Assembly (NCBI RefSeq): GCF_022664435.1
Contig: NZ_JAKREU010000001.1
Location: 124,001 to 188,000 of the forward strand
Direction of reading: 5' to 3'
Origin: Sphingomonas panni
Lineage (GTDB): Bacteria > Pseudomonadota > Alphaproteobacteria > Sphingomonadales > Sphingomonadaceae
Length of the DNA: 64,000 nt
Part shown: positions 47,701 to 56,631 of the stretch, piece after piece
Position numbering within the stretch: the stretch's first letter is position 1
Layout of the letters: every line of letters starts with the position of its first letter
The notes under the pieces: generated by a model
The model's input: the letters and a program-made list of their open reading frames with translations, nothing else
What the model was told of the DNA's origin: nothing
The model's database searches: none
Program-made: the position numbers and the translations under genes

Positions 47701-48446
47701 ATTTTTCCGACGCCGAACTCGACCGCTATGCCCGTCACCTCGTCCTGCGCGAGGTCGGCGGTGCGGGGCAGGCCGCGCTGAAGGCCGCGCGCGTCGTGGT
47801 GATCGGCGCCGGCGGCATCGGGTCGCCGGCACTGCAATATCTGGCAGCGGCCGGGATCGGCACGCTGGTCGTGATCGACGACGACCGGGTCGATGCTAGC
47901 AACCTGCAACGACAGACGCTGTTCACCGATGCCGATATCGGCGCGCACAAGGTGGCGGCGGCGGCAGCCGCGATCACGCGCATCAATCCATTCGTGACGG
48001 TCGAGCGCCACGCGCTGCGGATCGACGCCATCAATGCCGCCGAACTGATCGCCGGGGCGCAGGTCGTGCTGGACGGCTGCGACAATTTCGCGACCCGGCT
48101 GACCGCCGCCGATGCCGCGCTGGCGGCCCGCATCCCGCTGGTATCGGCGGCGGTCGGGCAGTTCGAGGGCCAGTTGGGCGTGTTTCGCGGCTGGGAACCG
48201 CAGCTTCCATGCTATCGCTGTTTCGTCGGCAACGACCCTGCCCGCGCCGATGCCAGCTGCGCCGATCAGGGCGTGCTGGGCGCCCTGACCGGGATCATGG
48301 GAAGCATGGCGGCATTGGAAGCGATGCGCGCGGTGGTCGGCTTCGGCGATGATCCGGCCGGCAAGTTGCTGGTCACCGATCTCCTCGCGTTCCGCTTCCG
48401 CACATTGACCTTGCCCAAGGACCCCGGCTGCCGATGCGCGGACTGA
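47697..48446 (+). CDS. moeB: MoeB/ThiF/HesA-family adenylyltransferase
   Basis: 249 residues, E1-like enzyme. ATP loop VVVIGAGGIGSPALQYLAAAGIG, the NLQRQTLF and YRCF/CRC zinc cysteines (PCYRCFVGN, GCRCAD), and the GVLGALTGIMGSMAALEAM helix. It adenylates a ubiquitin-like C-terminal Gly-Gly of MoaD or ThiS to pass sulfur into molybdopterin or thiazole. Which partner cannot be told from this region. Confidence 0.9.
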   Translation: MNFSDAELDRYARHLVLREVGGAGQAALKAARVVVIGAGGIGSPALQYLAAAGIGTLVVIDDDRVDASNLQRQTLFTDADIGAHKVAAAAAAITRINPFVTVERHALRIDAINAAELIAGAQVVLDGCDNFATRLTAADAALAARIPLVSAAVGQFEGQLGVFRGWEPQLPCYRCFVGNDPARADASCADQGVLGALTGIMGSMAALEAMRAVVGFGDDPAGKLLVTDLLAFRFRTLTLPKDPGCRCAD

Positions 48447-48769
48447 CGATCGTCGTCGCCGGCCCCGACCCCGATCGCCTGCGTGCCGCACTGACCATGG
48501 CGTGCGCCGCCGCCGCGCTGGGCAGGCGGGCGCGGGTCTATCTGCATGAAGCGGCAGTCGGGCTGCTGGCAAGCGATGCCCGGGCACCCGCGGGGCTGCC
48601 GAACCTTACAGACCTGCGCGGTATCGCCGACGATAGCGGCGTCGAACTCATCGCCTGCCAGACAGGCCTCGCACTCGCCGGGTTTTCGGCGGAAACGCAA
48701 AGGGTCGCGGCAGGCGGTCTGATCGACCTGCTCGCGACCCTCGAAGACGACCGTCTGGTCACCTTGTAG
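48434..48769 (+). CDS. DsrE-family protein
   Basis: 111 residues starting 13 bases inside the moeB end. DsrE/F-like fold: LTIVVAGPDPDRLRAALTMACAAAALG, RVYLHEAAVGLL and a single Cys in VELIACQTGLALAGF. Proteins of this family transfer sulfur through a reactive Cys. Adjacency to the E1-like enzyme suggests a sulfur-carrier role, which is inference. Confidence 0.65.
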   Translation: MRGLTIVVAGPDPDRLRAALTMACAAAALGRRARVYLHEAAVGLLASDARAPAGLPNLTDLRGIADDSGVELIACQTGLALAGFSAETQRVAAGGLIDLLATLEDDRLVTL

Positions 48770-48803
48770 CGGCGCGAGGCCAACGCCCCCGCGCCGCCCG
48801 CAA

Positions 48804-49667
48804 TTACTTGGCCAGCGCTTCCTCGGCAAAGGCACGCACCGCCGGACCGATGTCCGCCCGTGCCAGCGCCAACGCGATATTGGCCTGCACCCAACCCGCC
48901 TTGTCGCCGCAGTCGTAGCGCTTGCCATCGAAGGTGAAGCCATGGAACGGCTGGTTGCCGATCAGCTTCGCCATCGCGTCGGTCAGCTGGATTTCGCCAC
49001 CGGCGCCCGGCTCCTGCGAATCGAGAATCTGCATGACTTCGGGCTGCAGAATGTAGCGGCCGGGGATCATCAGGTTCGACGGTGCCTTGCCCTTCGGCTT
49101 CTCGACCAATGCGGTCACCTCGGTCAGGCGACCATCGGTCTTGCCCGGCGAAATGATGCCGTACTTGTCGGTCTCGCTGTCGGGTACTTCCAGCGCGCCG
49201 ATGACGTTGCCGCCGACCTGGTTATAGGCCTCGACCATCTGCTTGAGGAAACCGCCGACCATGAGTTCGTCGGGCAGCAGCACCGCGAACGGCTCGTCCC
49301 CGACGATCTCGCGTGCGCACCACACCGCATGGCCCAGGCCCAACGGCTCCTGCTGGCGGACATAGACCGGGCTACCCGGCTTCTGGCGGATGCCTTCGAT
49401 GAGCGCCATCGACTTGCCGCGCGCCTTCATCGTCGCTTCGAGTTCGTAGGAAACGTCGAAATGATCCTCCAGCGCGCCCTTGCCGCGGCCGGTAACGAAG
49501 ATGATCTGCTCGATGCCAGCTTCCAGCGCTTCCTCGACAGCGTACTGGATCAGCGGCTTGTCGACGACGGTCAGCATTTCCTTCGGCATCGACTTGGTCG
49601 CCGGGAGGAACCGCGTGCCGAGACCGGCAACCGGAAAGACTGCCTTGCGAACCTTCTTGATCGTCAT
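48804..49667 (-). CDS. galU: UTP-glucose-1-phosphate uridylyltransferase
   Basis: 287 residues from ATG 49667; an in-frame ATG at 49676 is 3 codons upstream. Nucleotidyltransferase signature: VFPVAGLGTRFLPATKSMPKEMLTVVDKPLIQY, then FAVLLPDELM, LVEKPKGKAPSNLMIPGRYIL and GEIQLTDAMA. It makes UDP-glucose for ugd and envelope polysaccharides. Alone on its strand; divergent from the phosphatase gene with 126 bases between. Confidence 0.95.
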   Translation of the reverse strand: MTIKKVRKAVFPVAGLGTRFLPATKSMPKEMLTVVDKPLIQYAVEEALEAGIEQIIFVTGRGKGALEDHFDVSYELEATMKARGKSMALIEGIRQKPGSPVYVRQQEPLGLGHAVWCAREIVGDEPFAVLLPDELMVGGFLKQMVEAYNQVGGNVIGALEVPDSETDKYGIISPGKTDGRLTEVTALVEKPKGKAPSNLMIPGRYILQPEVMQILDSQEPGAGGEIQLTDAMAKLIGNQPFHGFTFDGKRYDCGDKAGWVQANIALALARADIGPAVRAFAEEALAK

Positions 49668-49793
49668 TGTTTCCATCCCAAATTGCTGCACCGCAATAGA
49701 ACGCAATTGAACGCTTGGCAAACCTACCCGTTGCGACGGATCGGCCGGTTCATTGATCGTGCAGCCCCTTTGGCATAGAGGCGTTCGAATATC

Positions 49794-50576
49794 ATGGTCT
49801 TTTCAAAGCTATTCCGCCGAGCCGCCGCACCTGCCCCCCGTATCGCCGATGATCGCATCGTCTATGCGATCGGTGACATTCACGGGCGGCTCGACTGCCT
49901 GGAAGACATGCTGGCGCAGATCGATGCCGATCCTGGTCGTGGCGGCCGGCGCGTGACCTTGGTGTTTCTCGGCGACCTGATCGATCGCGGCCCGGATTCG
50001 CGCGGGGTGGTCGAACGGGTCATGGCGCTGTGTGCGGCAAGCGCGGACGCGCATTGCCTGTGCGGCAACCATGAGGAGCTGTTGCTGGAAGCAGCGGAGG
50101 GCGCGCGACAGGCGCTGGGCATCTTCAACCGCGCCGGTGGACGCGAAACGTTGCTAAGCTATGGCGTCGATGAAGACGTTTATGAACGCGAAGACCTGAA
50201 GGGTGTGCAGCGTCTGATCCTCGACCATGTCCCTGCCGCGCACCTCGATTTCCTGCGCGCGCTGCCCGACAGCATCGTGATCGACGACTATGTCATGGTC
50301 CATGCCGGTCTTCGGCCGGGCGTTGCGCTGGACGAGCAGAAGTCCTCGGACTTGCGATGGATCAGGGCGCCGTTCCTCGACCATGCGGGGCGCTTCGAAC
50401 GTTTCGTCATCCATGGCCACACGGTCACGATGGAGCCCGACGTTCGTGGCAACCGGATTGGAATCGACACCGGCGCCTATCGCACCGGACGGCTGACTGC
50501 ACTGGCACTAGAGGGCGATTCGCGTCGGTTCCTGACCACCGACTGTCCTGAGGGAAATGGCGCCATCGTCGATTGA
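49794..50576 (+). CDS. Metallophosphoesterase (PPP-type serine/threonine phosphatase)
   Basis: 260 residues. The bimetal phosphatase motifs are in order: YAIGDIHGRLDCL (GDxHG), VFLGDLIDRGPDSRG (GDxxDRG), LCGNHEELLLE (GNHE) and VMVHAGLRPG, HGHTVTME. Residues and length (about 260) match bacterial single-domain PPP phosphatases such as the PrpA/B type. Substrate, phosphoprotein or Ap4A, not determined by sequence. Confidence 0.9.
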   Translation: MVFSKLFRRAAAPAPRIADDRIVYAIGDIHGRLDCLEDMLAQIDADPGRGGRRVTLVFLGDLIDRGPDSRGVVERVMALCAASADAHCLCGNHEELLLEAAEGARQALGIFNRAGGRETLLSYGVDEDVYEREDLKGVQRLILDHVPAAHLDFLRALPDSIVIDDYVMVHAGLRPGVALDEQKSSDLRWIRAPFLDHAGRFERFVIHGHTVTMEPDVRGNRIGIDTGAYRTGRLTALALEGDSRRFLTTDCPEGNGAIVD

Positions 50577-50782
50577 TGCGACATGATGGCACATCGAGCA
50601 TCGACCCTGTGATCATGGCGTAGACCGGGCAGGGGCAATGCCTAGCCGATAGGGAGCGGCATCCAAAAACCGCCGATTGAACCAAGACAACCGGTCTTGT
50701 CCCGTCGGCGCGCGCCGCAATGGCGATGGCGTCGGAGTTACCGCGAACGCGACCATCTCGGATCGTCTGCCGCAGCTCCAAC
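50577..50782. other. Intergenic region without recognised gene
   Basis: About 200 bases between the phosphatase gene and the terminator of the convergent small-protein gene. I see no gene or strong site. Confidence 0.4.
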
Positions 50783-50813
50783 GAAAAAGGGCGCCCTGTA
50801 AGGGACGCCCTTT
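50783..50813 (-). terminator. Intrinsic terminator after the small acidic membrane protein gene
   Basis: On the minus strand AAGGGCGTCCCT pairs with AGGGCGCCCTT (one mismatch) around TAC, followed by TTTCG. It lies 34 bases past the stop of the downstream gene. Confidence 0.78.
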
Positions 50814-50847
50814 CCGCAGATCGTAGCGGGGTTTCCCCCGCGAACAA

Positions 50848-51084
50848 TCAGTTGCTGTCCGAATCGCTGTCCGAGTCGGCGACGACGACGATGCCGGCGA
50901 CGACGGCCGCAGCAGCCAGCAGAGCGACGATGATGCCGCCGCCAGCAAGCTTTTCACCCTTGGCAGCCGGAGCCGACGCGCGGGCAACCGACAGCTTCGA
51001 AGCGTTGGCGGCGTTGGCGATCGTCGGAGCAACGGTCATCGACACGGCCGAGGCCGCGATCAGCATCTTCTTGGCAAAACCCAT
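50848..51084 (-). CDS. Small membrane protein with acidic serine tail, unknown function
   Basis: 78 residues from ATG 51084; an in-frame start at 51102 adds six. N-terminal signal-like MGFAKKMLIAASAVSMTVAPTIANAA, a KLAGG turn, a hydrophobic helix GIIVALLAAAAVVAGIVVV, then the unusual tail ADSDSDSDSN. No known family. Own terminator; monocistronic. Confidence 0.7.
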   Translation of the reverse strand: MGFAKKMLIAASAVSMTVAPTIANAANASKLSVARASAPAAKGEKLAGGGIIVALLAAAAVVAGIVVVADSDSDSDSN

Positions 51085-51299
51085 TTTTACACTCCCTTGC
51101 AAAACTCTACGTCAGGAGGCCTTTTGCATAGCAGCAGGTCACCTGCAAGAACTATCGTCCCGTTCGCGACCAGCCGTTCAACCGTGAGGCCCAATAGTGG
51201 TCGCGCGGATCACTGCCTCGGAACAGGTTAAATTCAACTTAGTTCCGCTCTTCGAAATACTCTGATTCGCGGAGGTCGATGCATCAACCCGCTTACGCC

Positions 51300-52337
51300 C
51301 TATCGCAGCGGCTGGTCGCGCGTCGCGAGAACTGGTGGGCGGTACGGCTTGGATGCGCCCAGAGGCAGCTCTGCCAGTTCCGCCGCAATCAGCCGCGCGC
51401 GATCGGAAGCGGAGGAGTGGGTTCTACTATGGAAGATCCCGCCATCGATTCGTGCGCCCGGCCCCTGCCAGAATCGTACCGCCTCCTGCGGATCCCAGCC
51501 GGCGTTGCGTAGCAGATGCACTCCCAGCCGATCGGCATCATCTTCGGTCATGCGATGAATGCGACCGTTCCGTCCCAGTTCGCGCAACAGGCCGCGGCTG
51601 ACCTTGGCCGCATCGAGCCGGGCATGGTGCCGCAGGATGTTGTGCGACAATTCGTGCGCCACGACGACCGCCAGTTGCGGATCGGGCAGACGATCGAGGA
51701 ACGCGCTGGAAATCTGGACAAGGCGGCCGTCCGCGACGGCATCCATGGCCGTGCCGACCCGTAGCTCGAACAGGGTCCGACACCCCGGCGATGGTACGAT
51801 GCTGGTCGTACGGTCCACGCCGTCGCGCCGTAGCACCAGGGTCAAGGGCCGTTCGACCGGTTGCGAATCGATCAGAGCGACCACCGCGTCACGCGTGCGG
51901 ACATGCCCCGCGCCGTTGGTTACCGGAACCGGGTGGCCATTGACACTGACGATCGAATCATCGGCGCGCACCCCGGCATGGGCAGCAGGGCTGCCGGGGA
52001 CCACCGCTTCTACCGCGACCCCGGTGACAAAACCGAACGTCGTACGCGCGGCCGCCTGCTCGCCTTCGGCATACTGATCGATCGCGTGGACCACCATCCC
52101 GGGAACCGGTGCGATGTCGGTACACAACGGCGCGTTCGCGGTCGCCAGTCGATAGCCGATCGCCCCAAGCCGCAGGTCCGCCGCGCGGAGCGCCTCAAGC
52201 GCTGACGAATCTGCCGGCAGTGCGGCGGGGGCAGGCGCAGTACCAAGGGTAAGCAGCGCCACCAGCACCCATGCCCTGCGTCGTATGCGAGACAGAGGAC
52301 CGCGAAGGGGCCGGTACGACGATTTGCGGGAGTTCAT
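51300..52337 (-). CDS. M48-family metalloprotease with PDZ domain
   Basis: 345 residues. A transmembrane or signal helix at about residues 22-40 (WVLVALLTLGTAPAPAAL), a PDZ-like domain (TGVAVEAVVPGSPAAHAGVRADDSIVSVNG) and the M48 core AVVVAHELSHNILRHHAR (HExxH type; Glu in ELSH) with TEDDADRLGVHLL (third ligand). Likely periplasmic or membrane protease like BepA/LoiP, with the PDZ-domain variant. Alone, transcribed right to left. Confidence 0.85.
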   Translation of the reverse strand: MNSRKSSYRPLRGPLSRIRRRAWVLVALLTLGTAPAPAALPADSSALEALRAADLRLGAIGYRLATANAPLCTDIAPVPGMVVHAIDQYAEGEQAAARTTFGFVTGVAVEAVVPGSPAAHAGVRADDSIVSVNGHPVPVTNGAGHVRTRDAVVALIDSQPVERPLTLVLRRDGVDRTTSIVPSPGCRTLFELRVGTAMDAVADGRLVQISSAFLDRLPDPQLAVVVAHELSHNILRHHARLDAAKVSRGLLRELGRNGRIHRMTEDDADRLGVHLLRNAGWDPQEAVRFWQGPGARIDGGIFHSRTHSSASDRARLIAAELAELPLGASKPYRPPVLATRDQPLR

Positions 52338-52542
52338 GGACCGCGGATATCACGAAAGGGGGCACGGTGGCGATGCGACCGACGAACCGAATGTCGTGCA
52401 GTGGCGAAGTTGCAGCCGCTTAGCGATCACCGAAGAAAACGCCCGTGCTCCTTCGCGAGCGAGGTGCCGAATCGGAGCCGGTTTACCGTCGGCACATCCG
52501 AACCCGATTCTTTGGCGCGAACCGCGGTCAGGCCAGGAAAAC

Positions 52543-52571
52543 GAAAACGGCGCCGGGTATGCCGGCGCCGT
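52543..52571 (-). terminator. Intrinsic terminator of the FKBP gene
   Basis: On the minus strand ACGGCGCCGG pairs with CCGGCGCCGT around CATAC, followed by TTTCGTTTT. It begins 22 bases after the FKBP stop. Confidence 0.86.
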
Positions 52572-52593
52572 CTGCGATTCGATCCGGCGACTG

Positions 52594-53202
52594 TCAGCGG
52601 CCGGTCGGCGGTGCCCCCGCGCCCGGCGGCGGCGTTGCGCCACCCTGCTGCTGCATCATCTGCTGCATCTGCATCTGTTGCAGCACGGTTTCCGGAATGA
52701 AGTCGAGCATCTCGACGTCGAACACCAGCACCTGCTTCGACAGCTTCTCGACTTCGGGCGACATCGGCGGCGCACCTTCGGGGCGCGGCGCGGCATAGCC
52801 GAGTTCGGGCTTCAGCCAGAAGCGGTACTTCGCCCCCTTCGGCATCAGCTTGATCGCCTCACCGAAGCCCGGAACGACGGTCTTGGGCGACATCGGCATC
52901 GGCTGCCGGCTCTGATCGAAGATCGTGCCGTCGGTGAACTTGCCGACATAGTTGACCAACGCGACATCGGCGTCGGTCGGCGTCGGACCGCTACCCTTGG
53001 TCAGCACTTCATACTGCAGACCGCTGGCAGTCGTCACGACACCCGGACGCGACGCGTTGCCCGACAGGAACGAATCAACGCCGCTGCGCGTGCCAGCCCA
53101 GGCGAACCCGGCGGCCAGTATCAAGGCCAGCACGATTCCGACCCATATCCAGGCGATATGACGCTGCTTGACGGGATGCAGCGGAACGGCAGTGACCGAC
53201 AT
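52594..53202 (-). CDS. FKBP-type peptidyl-prolyl cis-trans isomerase, membrane-anchored, Met/Gln-rich tail
   Basis: 202 residues. An N-terminal transmembrane helix (IAWIWVGIVLALILAAGFAWAG), an FKBP domain (VTTASGLQYEVLTKGSGPTP, NYVGKFTDGTIFDQS, PGFGEAIKLMPKGAKYRFWL, LGYAA), and an unusual C-terminal segment with VLQQMQMQQMMQQQGG followed by Pro/Gly. The catalytic aromatic residues look conserved. It is 85 bases from rpsU on the same strand. Confidence 0.9.
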   Translation of the reverse strand: MSVTAVPLHPVKQRHIAWIWVGIVLALILAAGFAWAGTRSGVDSFLSGNASRPGVVTTASGLQYEVLTKGSGPTPTDADVALVNYVGKFTDGTIFDQSRQPMPMSPKTVVPGFGEAIKLMPKGAKYRFWLKPELGYAAPRPEGAPPMSPEVEKLSKQVLVFDVEMLDFIPETVLQQMQMQQMMQQQGGATPPPGAGAPPTGR

Positions 53203-53287
53203 CGAAACCCCTTATGGCGCAACCTGCACGCCGAATCGCGTAACCAACGGGGTCGCCGACCAACAGGCCCACGACCCGATTCGGTAC

Positions 53288-53494
53288 TTACCGGGCGCTG
53301 TCGCGTTCCATCCGCTTGCGTTCCAGCTTGCGGGCGCGACGCACGGCGGCGGCACGCTCACGAGCACGCTTTTCCGAGGGCTTTTCGTAGTGACGACGCA
53401 GCTTCATCTCGCGATACACGCCTTCGCGCTGCAGCTTCTTCTTCAGCGCACGAAGGGCCTGATCGACATTGTTATCACGGACGATGATCTGCAT
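53288..53494 (-). CDS. rpsU: 30S ribosomal protein S21
   Basis: 68 residues, starting [25 protein letters not shown], the canonical S21 N-terminus, with a basic tail. The ATG at 53494 was chosen for this. Single gene on the minus strand. Confidence 0.96.
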   Translation of the reverse strand: MQIIVRDNNVDQALRALKKKLQREGVYREMKLRRHYEKPSEKRARERAAAVRRARKLERKRMERDSAR

Positions 53495-53612
53495 GGGGTC
53501 GGTAAACTCCGGGTCTTTATCGCAATAGAATAGGGTTCGCCGAAGCATGGCTGCGGCGTGACGAATCCCCCTAACAGGACTGTCGTCACCCGGCAAGTCA
53601 AACCGCCATGAT

Positions 53613-54002
53613 TCAGAAGATGAGGTCACCCCCCGCACGGCCGGCAAGGATTCGACCGATCGCATCGAACAGCGCGTCCATCGCGACCGGCTTGAACAGC
53701 ACCTCGTCGGCGCCGGCGGCGATGCAACGGTCGGTCAGGTCGATCGCGGTATCGGCAGTGACGACGATGATCGGCAACGTGCGTTTGGCATCGTCGCGCG
53801 CGCGCACTCGCCGGATCACCTCGAACCCGTCCATTCCCGGCATCCGCAGATCGAGCAGGACCAGATCGAACGCTTCGTCATCAATCCGTTGCAGCCCGGC
53901 TTCGGCACAATCGGCTTCGGCCATGGTGGCACCGGCCACGTCGAGCATGTCGCGGACGACACGACGGTTCATCGCATCATCCTCGACGAAAAGGATTTTC
54001 AT
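53613..54002 (-). CDS. Single-domain response regulator
   Basis: 129 residues, only a receiver domain. Acid pair in [11 protein letters not shown], phosphoacceptor Asp in [14 protein letters not shown] (near residue 52), Thr in VVTAD and Lys in LFKPVAMD are all present. No output domain. It lies 63 bases downstream of the large hybrid kinase gene on the same strand and is its probable partner. Confidence 0.92.
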   Translation of the reverse strand: MKILFVEDDAMNRRVVRDMLDVAGATMAEADCAEAGLQRIDDEAFDLVLLDLRMPGMDGFEVIRRVRARDDAKRTLPIIVVTADTAIDLTDRCIAAGADEVLFKPVAMDALFDAIGRILAGRAGGDLIF

Positions 54003-54065
54003 GCCGATGCCGCCAATATGGCGCAGGGAGTATGGACGCTGGTCATATTGCAATCCGCTATCGCG

Positions 54066-56513
54066 CTATGCGGCATCCGGTACAAGGGAATCCGCAAGCG
54101 CCCCTTCCATCGATACGACAAACAACGCGTCGATTAGTTGCGTAGCCGAAACAGGTTTTTGTAGCGTCGTAACCTTTTGCTCGGCAAGGCGGATTTGATC
54201 CCCCGGTCGCGTCATCACCACCATCGGGACGGTGCGCTGTCCGGCGAGTTCAGCCAGTGCCGACAGGTCACCGACCGGATCGTCCGATCCCGCCGCCAGC
54301 GAGGCCATGTCGACCAGTATCGCCCGTGCCCCGACGACGGCGAACCGGTCGCGCAGCGCGCGCGCATCGTCGACGAATATCGTGTCGCCGACATGCGCGG
54401 CGAACAGCGTTCGCATCATTCCCCGGGCGATCGGATTGCGCTCGAGGATCAGCACCGAATCGCCGGCTTGCGCGACCTCTCCCTGATCGACCGCGCCGGT
54501 CGCTTGCGGTATGGCCGCCACCAGCGGAAGGTCGAGCGTGAAGGTCGCCCCCTCCCCCGGCCGGCTGTCGACCCGGATATCTCCACCCATGGCCCGGGCC
54601 AGATGGCGACAGATGGTCAGTCCCAGCCCCGTGCCCCCGAACCGCCGGGTCGTGCTGTTGTCGGCCTGTTCGAACGATTCGAACACCTGCTCCAGCCGAT
54701 CGGGCGCGATCCCGATGCCGGTATCCGCGACCGCGATGACGATCCGGTCACCCTTGGCCGTCAGCCGCATTGCAATCTCGCCCGACTCGGTGAACTTCAG
54801 CGCGTTCGACAGCAGGTTGAACAGGATCTGGCGCAGCCGCACCGGATCACCCTCTACCCAGCGCGGCACGTCACCCATTTCCAAGACGAAACCAAGACCG
54901 CGATCCTCTGCCTGACGCCGCCACAACCGGGCGAGATCTTCGACCGTGGCGATCAGGTCGGTCGGCATCCGTTCTACCGACAGCTTGCCCGACTGCATCT
55001 TTGCCACGTCGAGGATATCGTCGACCAGCGACCGCATCGTGACGCCCGCGTCATGGATGATGTCCAGCCGGTCGCGCATGTCAGGCGTCAGCCGCGTATC
55101 GCAAAGCATCACCTGCGCCATGCCGAGAATGCCGTTCAGCGGGGTGCGAATCTCATGGCTGGTCGTCGCCAGGAAGTCGCCCTTTGCCTTCAACGCCCTT
55201 TCCAGCGCGGCGTTGGTCGCGGCAAGATCGATATTGGCCAGCCGGGTGGCATTGCGGCTGCGACGCAGCGTCACGACGCCGAACACCAGCAACGCGATCA
55301 GGACCGCCACCGCCGCCGCAATGCTGCCGAACAGGATACGCTGGAACCGCGCGCTCTCCCGCTCGAACGCAACGTTGCGACGCAGCTCCTCCTGCTGCAG
55401 CCGTGCGATGCGCAGTTCCTGGTTCTGGAAATCGAACCGCGCCGCCATCAGCGCGGTCTTGGTCGAGGCGGTCAGCTGCGTCGCCTGTTCGTTCAGCCGG
55501 TCGAGCGCTTCGAGATGGGCCAGCGCCTTCGCGGTTTCGCCGGCGGCGGCATAGACGCCATAGGCATTGCGGTGATTGTCGCGCGCGGTCAGCAGGGTCG
55601 TGGTCAGATCGACCCCCGCAAATGCCCGGTCGACCAGAGCCACGGCCCCTTTCACGTCACCACGATCGATGGCGATCCGTCCGGCCAGCGTTTCGAACTG
55701 TTTCAGCACCGCATCGGCACGTTCCATGCGTGCGAGTTGCAAGCCGGACGAAATAGATCGCCAAGCGGAATCGATCTGACCAGCCCCCCGTTGCGCCCTG
55801 GCGAGGTTACTGAGGATGCGCGCTTCGAACGCCGGGTTCTTCAGTTTCCGGGCAAGGTCGAGCGCCCGCTGCTGATCGATCAACGCCGGACGATACCGGC
55901 CCATCTCACTCAGGACATTCCCGCGATTGTTCAGTAGCGATACCAGCAGAAGGGGGTCGGCAGCGTAGGCGTCGATCGCCTGATCGTAATAGCGCAGCGC
56001 CGCATCGAAATCGGCCCCCTGCCGATACAGGGCACCGATGCTCAGCAACGCCATGGCCTGTCCGCGCGCATCGCGCGACTGCTGATAGATGCGATAGGCC
56101 GCCTGATAATCCGTCAGTGCCGCGGCAACCGCGCCCTCGTCCGAAGCGATATCGCCGCGCGTTCGCAGGATATCGCCCTCCAGCGCGATCCGGGGACGCA
56201 TGGCCTGCACGATCGCCAGCGCCCGCTGGATTTCCGTACGCGCCTTGCCGAATTCGTCCAGCCGGGCATATGCCTCTGCCTGCAACCAGATACTCGCCGC
56301 GACCAGGCGGGAGTTCGCTCCGTCCCGCAGAATGGCGGCGCGCTCCAATTCTGCGCTTTGCCGAAGCCCCTGCTCCGGTTCGGCAACCAATCCGGCGCGA
56401 ACCGCATCATATCGCTGCTCCAGAACACCTTGGGCGCCCTGCGCCATGACCCGCAGCGGCAACAGCGTCATCACGGCGGCAAGCAGGAGGGCGGCGGCAC
56501 GGAGCATGATCAT
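54066..56513 (-). CDS. Hybrid sensor histidine kinase with periplasmic TPR region and degenerate receiver
   Basis: 815 residues from ATG 56513 with AGGATAGG upstream. A signal peptide (AAALLLAAVMTLLPLRVMA), a TPR-rich sensor region (about 30-370, for example SIGALYRQGADFDAALRYYDQAI and GRYRPALIDQQRAL), a transmembrane helix near 395-415, HisKA with TTSHEIRTPLNGI (near 450), HATPase with NLLSNALKF and RFGGTGLGLTICR. The C-terminal receiver-like region (about 690-815) starts VLILERNPIARG, lacking the usual paired acids, though ILVDMA keeps an Asp and LQKP keeps a Lys. So phosphotransfer through it is doubtful, and it may be a pseudo-receiver. Confidence 0.9.
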   Translation of the reverse strand: MIMLRAAALLLAAVMTLLPLRVMAQGAQGVLEQRYDAVRAGLVAEPEQGLRQSAELERAAILRDGANSRLVAASIWLQAEAYARLDEFGKARTEIQRALAIVQAMRPRIALEGDILRTRGDIASDEGAVAAALTDYQAAYRIYQQSRDARGQAMALLSIGALYRQGADFDAALRYYDQAIDAYAADPLLLVSLLNNRGNVLSEMGRYRPALIDQQRALDLARKLKNPAFEARILSNLARAQRGAGQIDSAWRSISSGLQLARMERADAVLKQFETLAGRIAIDRGDVKGAVALVDRAFAGVDLTTTLLTARDNHRNAYGVYAAAGETAKALAHLEALDRLNEQATQLTASTKTALMAARFDFQNQELRIARLQQEELRRNVAFERESARFQRILFGSIAAAVAVLIALLVFGVVTLRRSRNATRLANIDLAATNAALERALKAKGDFLATTSHEIRTPLNGILGMAQVMLCDTRLTPDMRDRLDIIHDAGVTMRSLVDDILDVAKMQSGKLSVERMPTDLIATVEDLARLWRRQAEDRGLGFVLEMGDVPRWVEGDPVRLRQILFNLLSNALKFTESGEIAMRLTAKGDRIVIAVADTGIGIAPDRLEQVFESFEQADNSTTRRFGGTGLGLTICRHLARAMGGDIRVDSRPGEGATFTLDLPLVAAIPQATGAVDQGEVAQAGDSVLILERNPIARGMMRTLFAAHVGDTIFVDDARALRDRFAVVGARAILVDMASLAAGSDDPVGDLSALAELAGQRTVPMVVMTRPGDQIRLAEQKVTTLQKPVSATQLIDALFVVSMEGALADSLVPDAA

Positions 56514-56631
56514 GCTTCCTATCCTGCGCCGATCAGGGTTAATTCGGCGTAAGTTTCCGGCGCAGCCATAATGACATAGCTGCGCCACGCTTCTGGGCTA
56601 TGGCCCGTCCCGCCCGATAGCGGCGTGCTGC

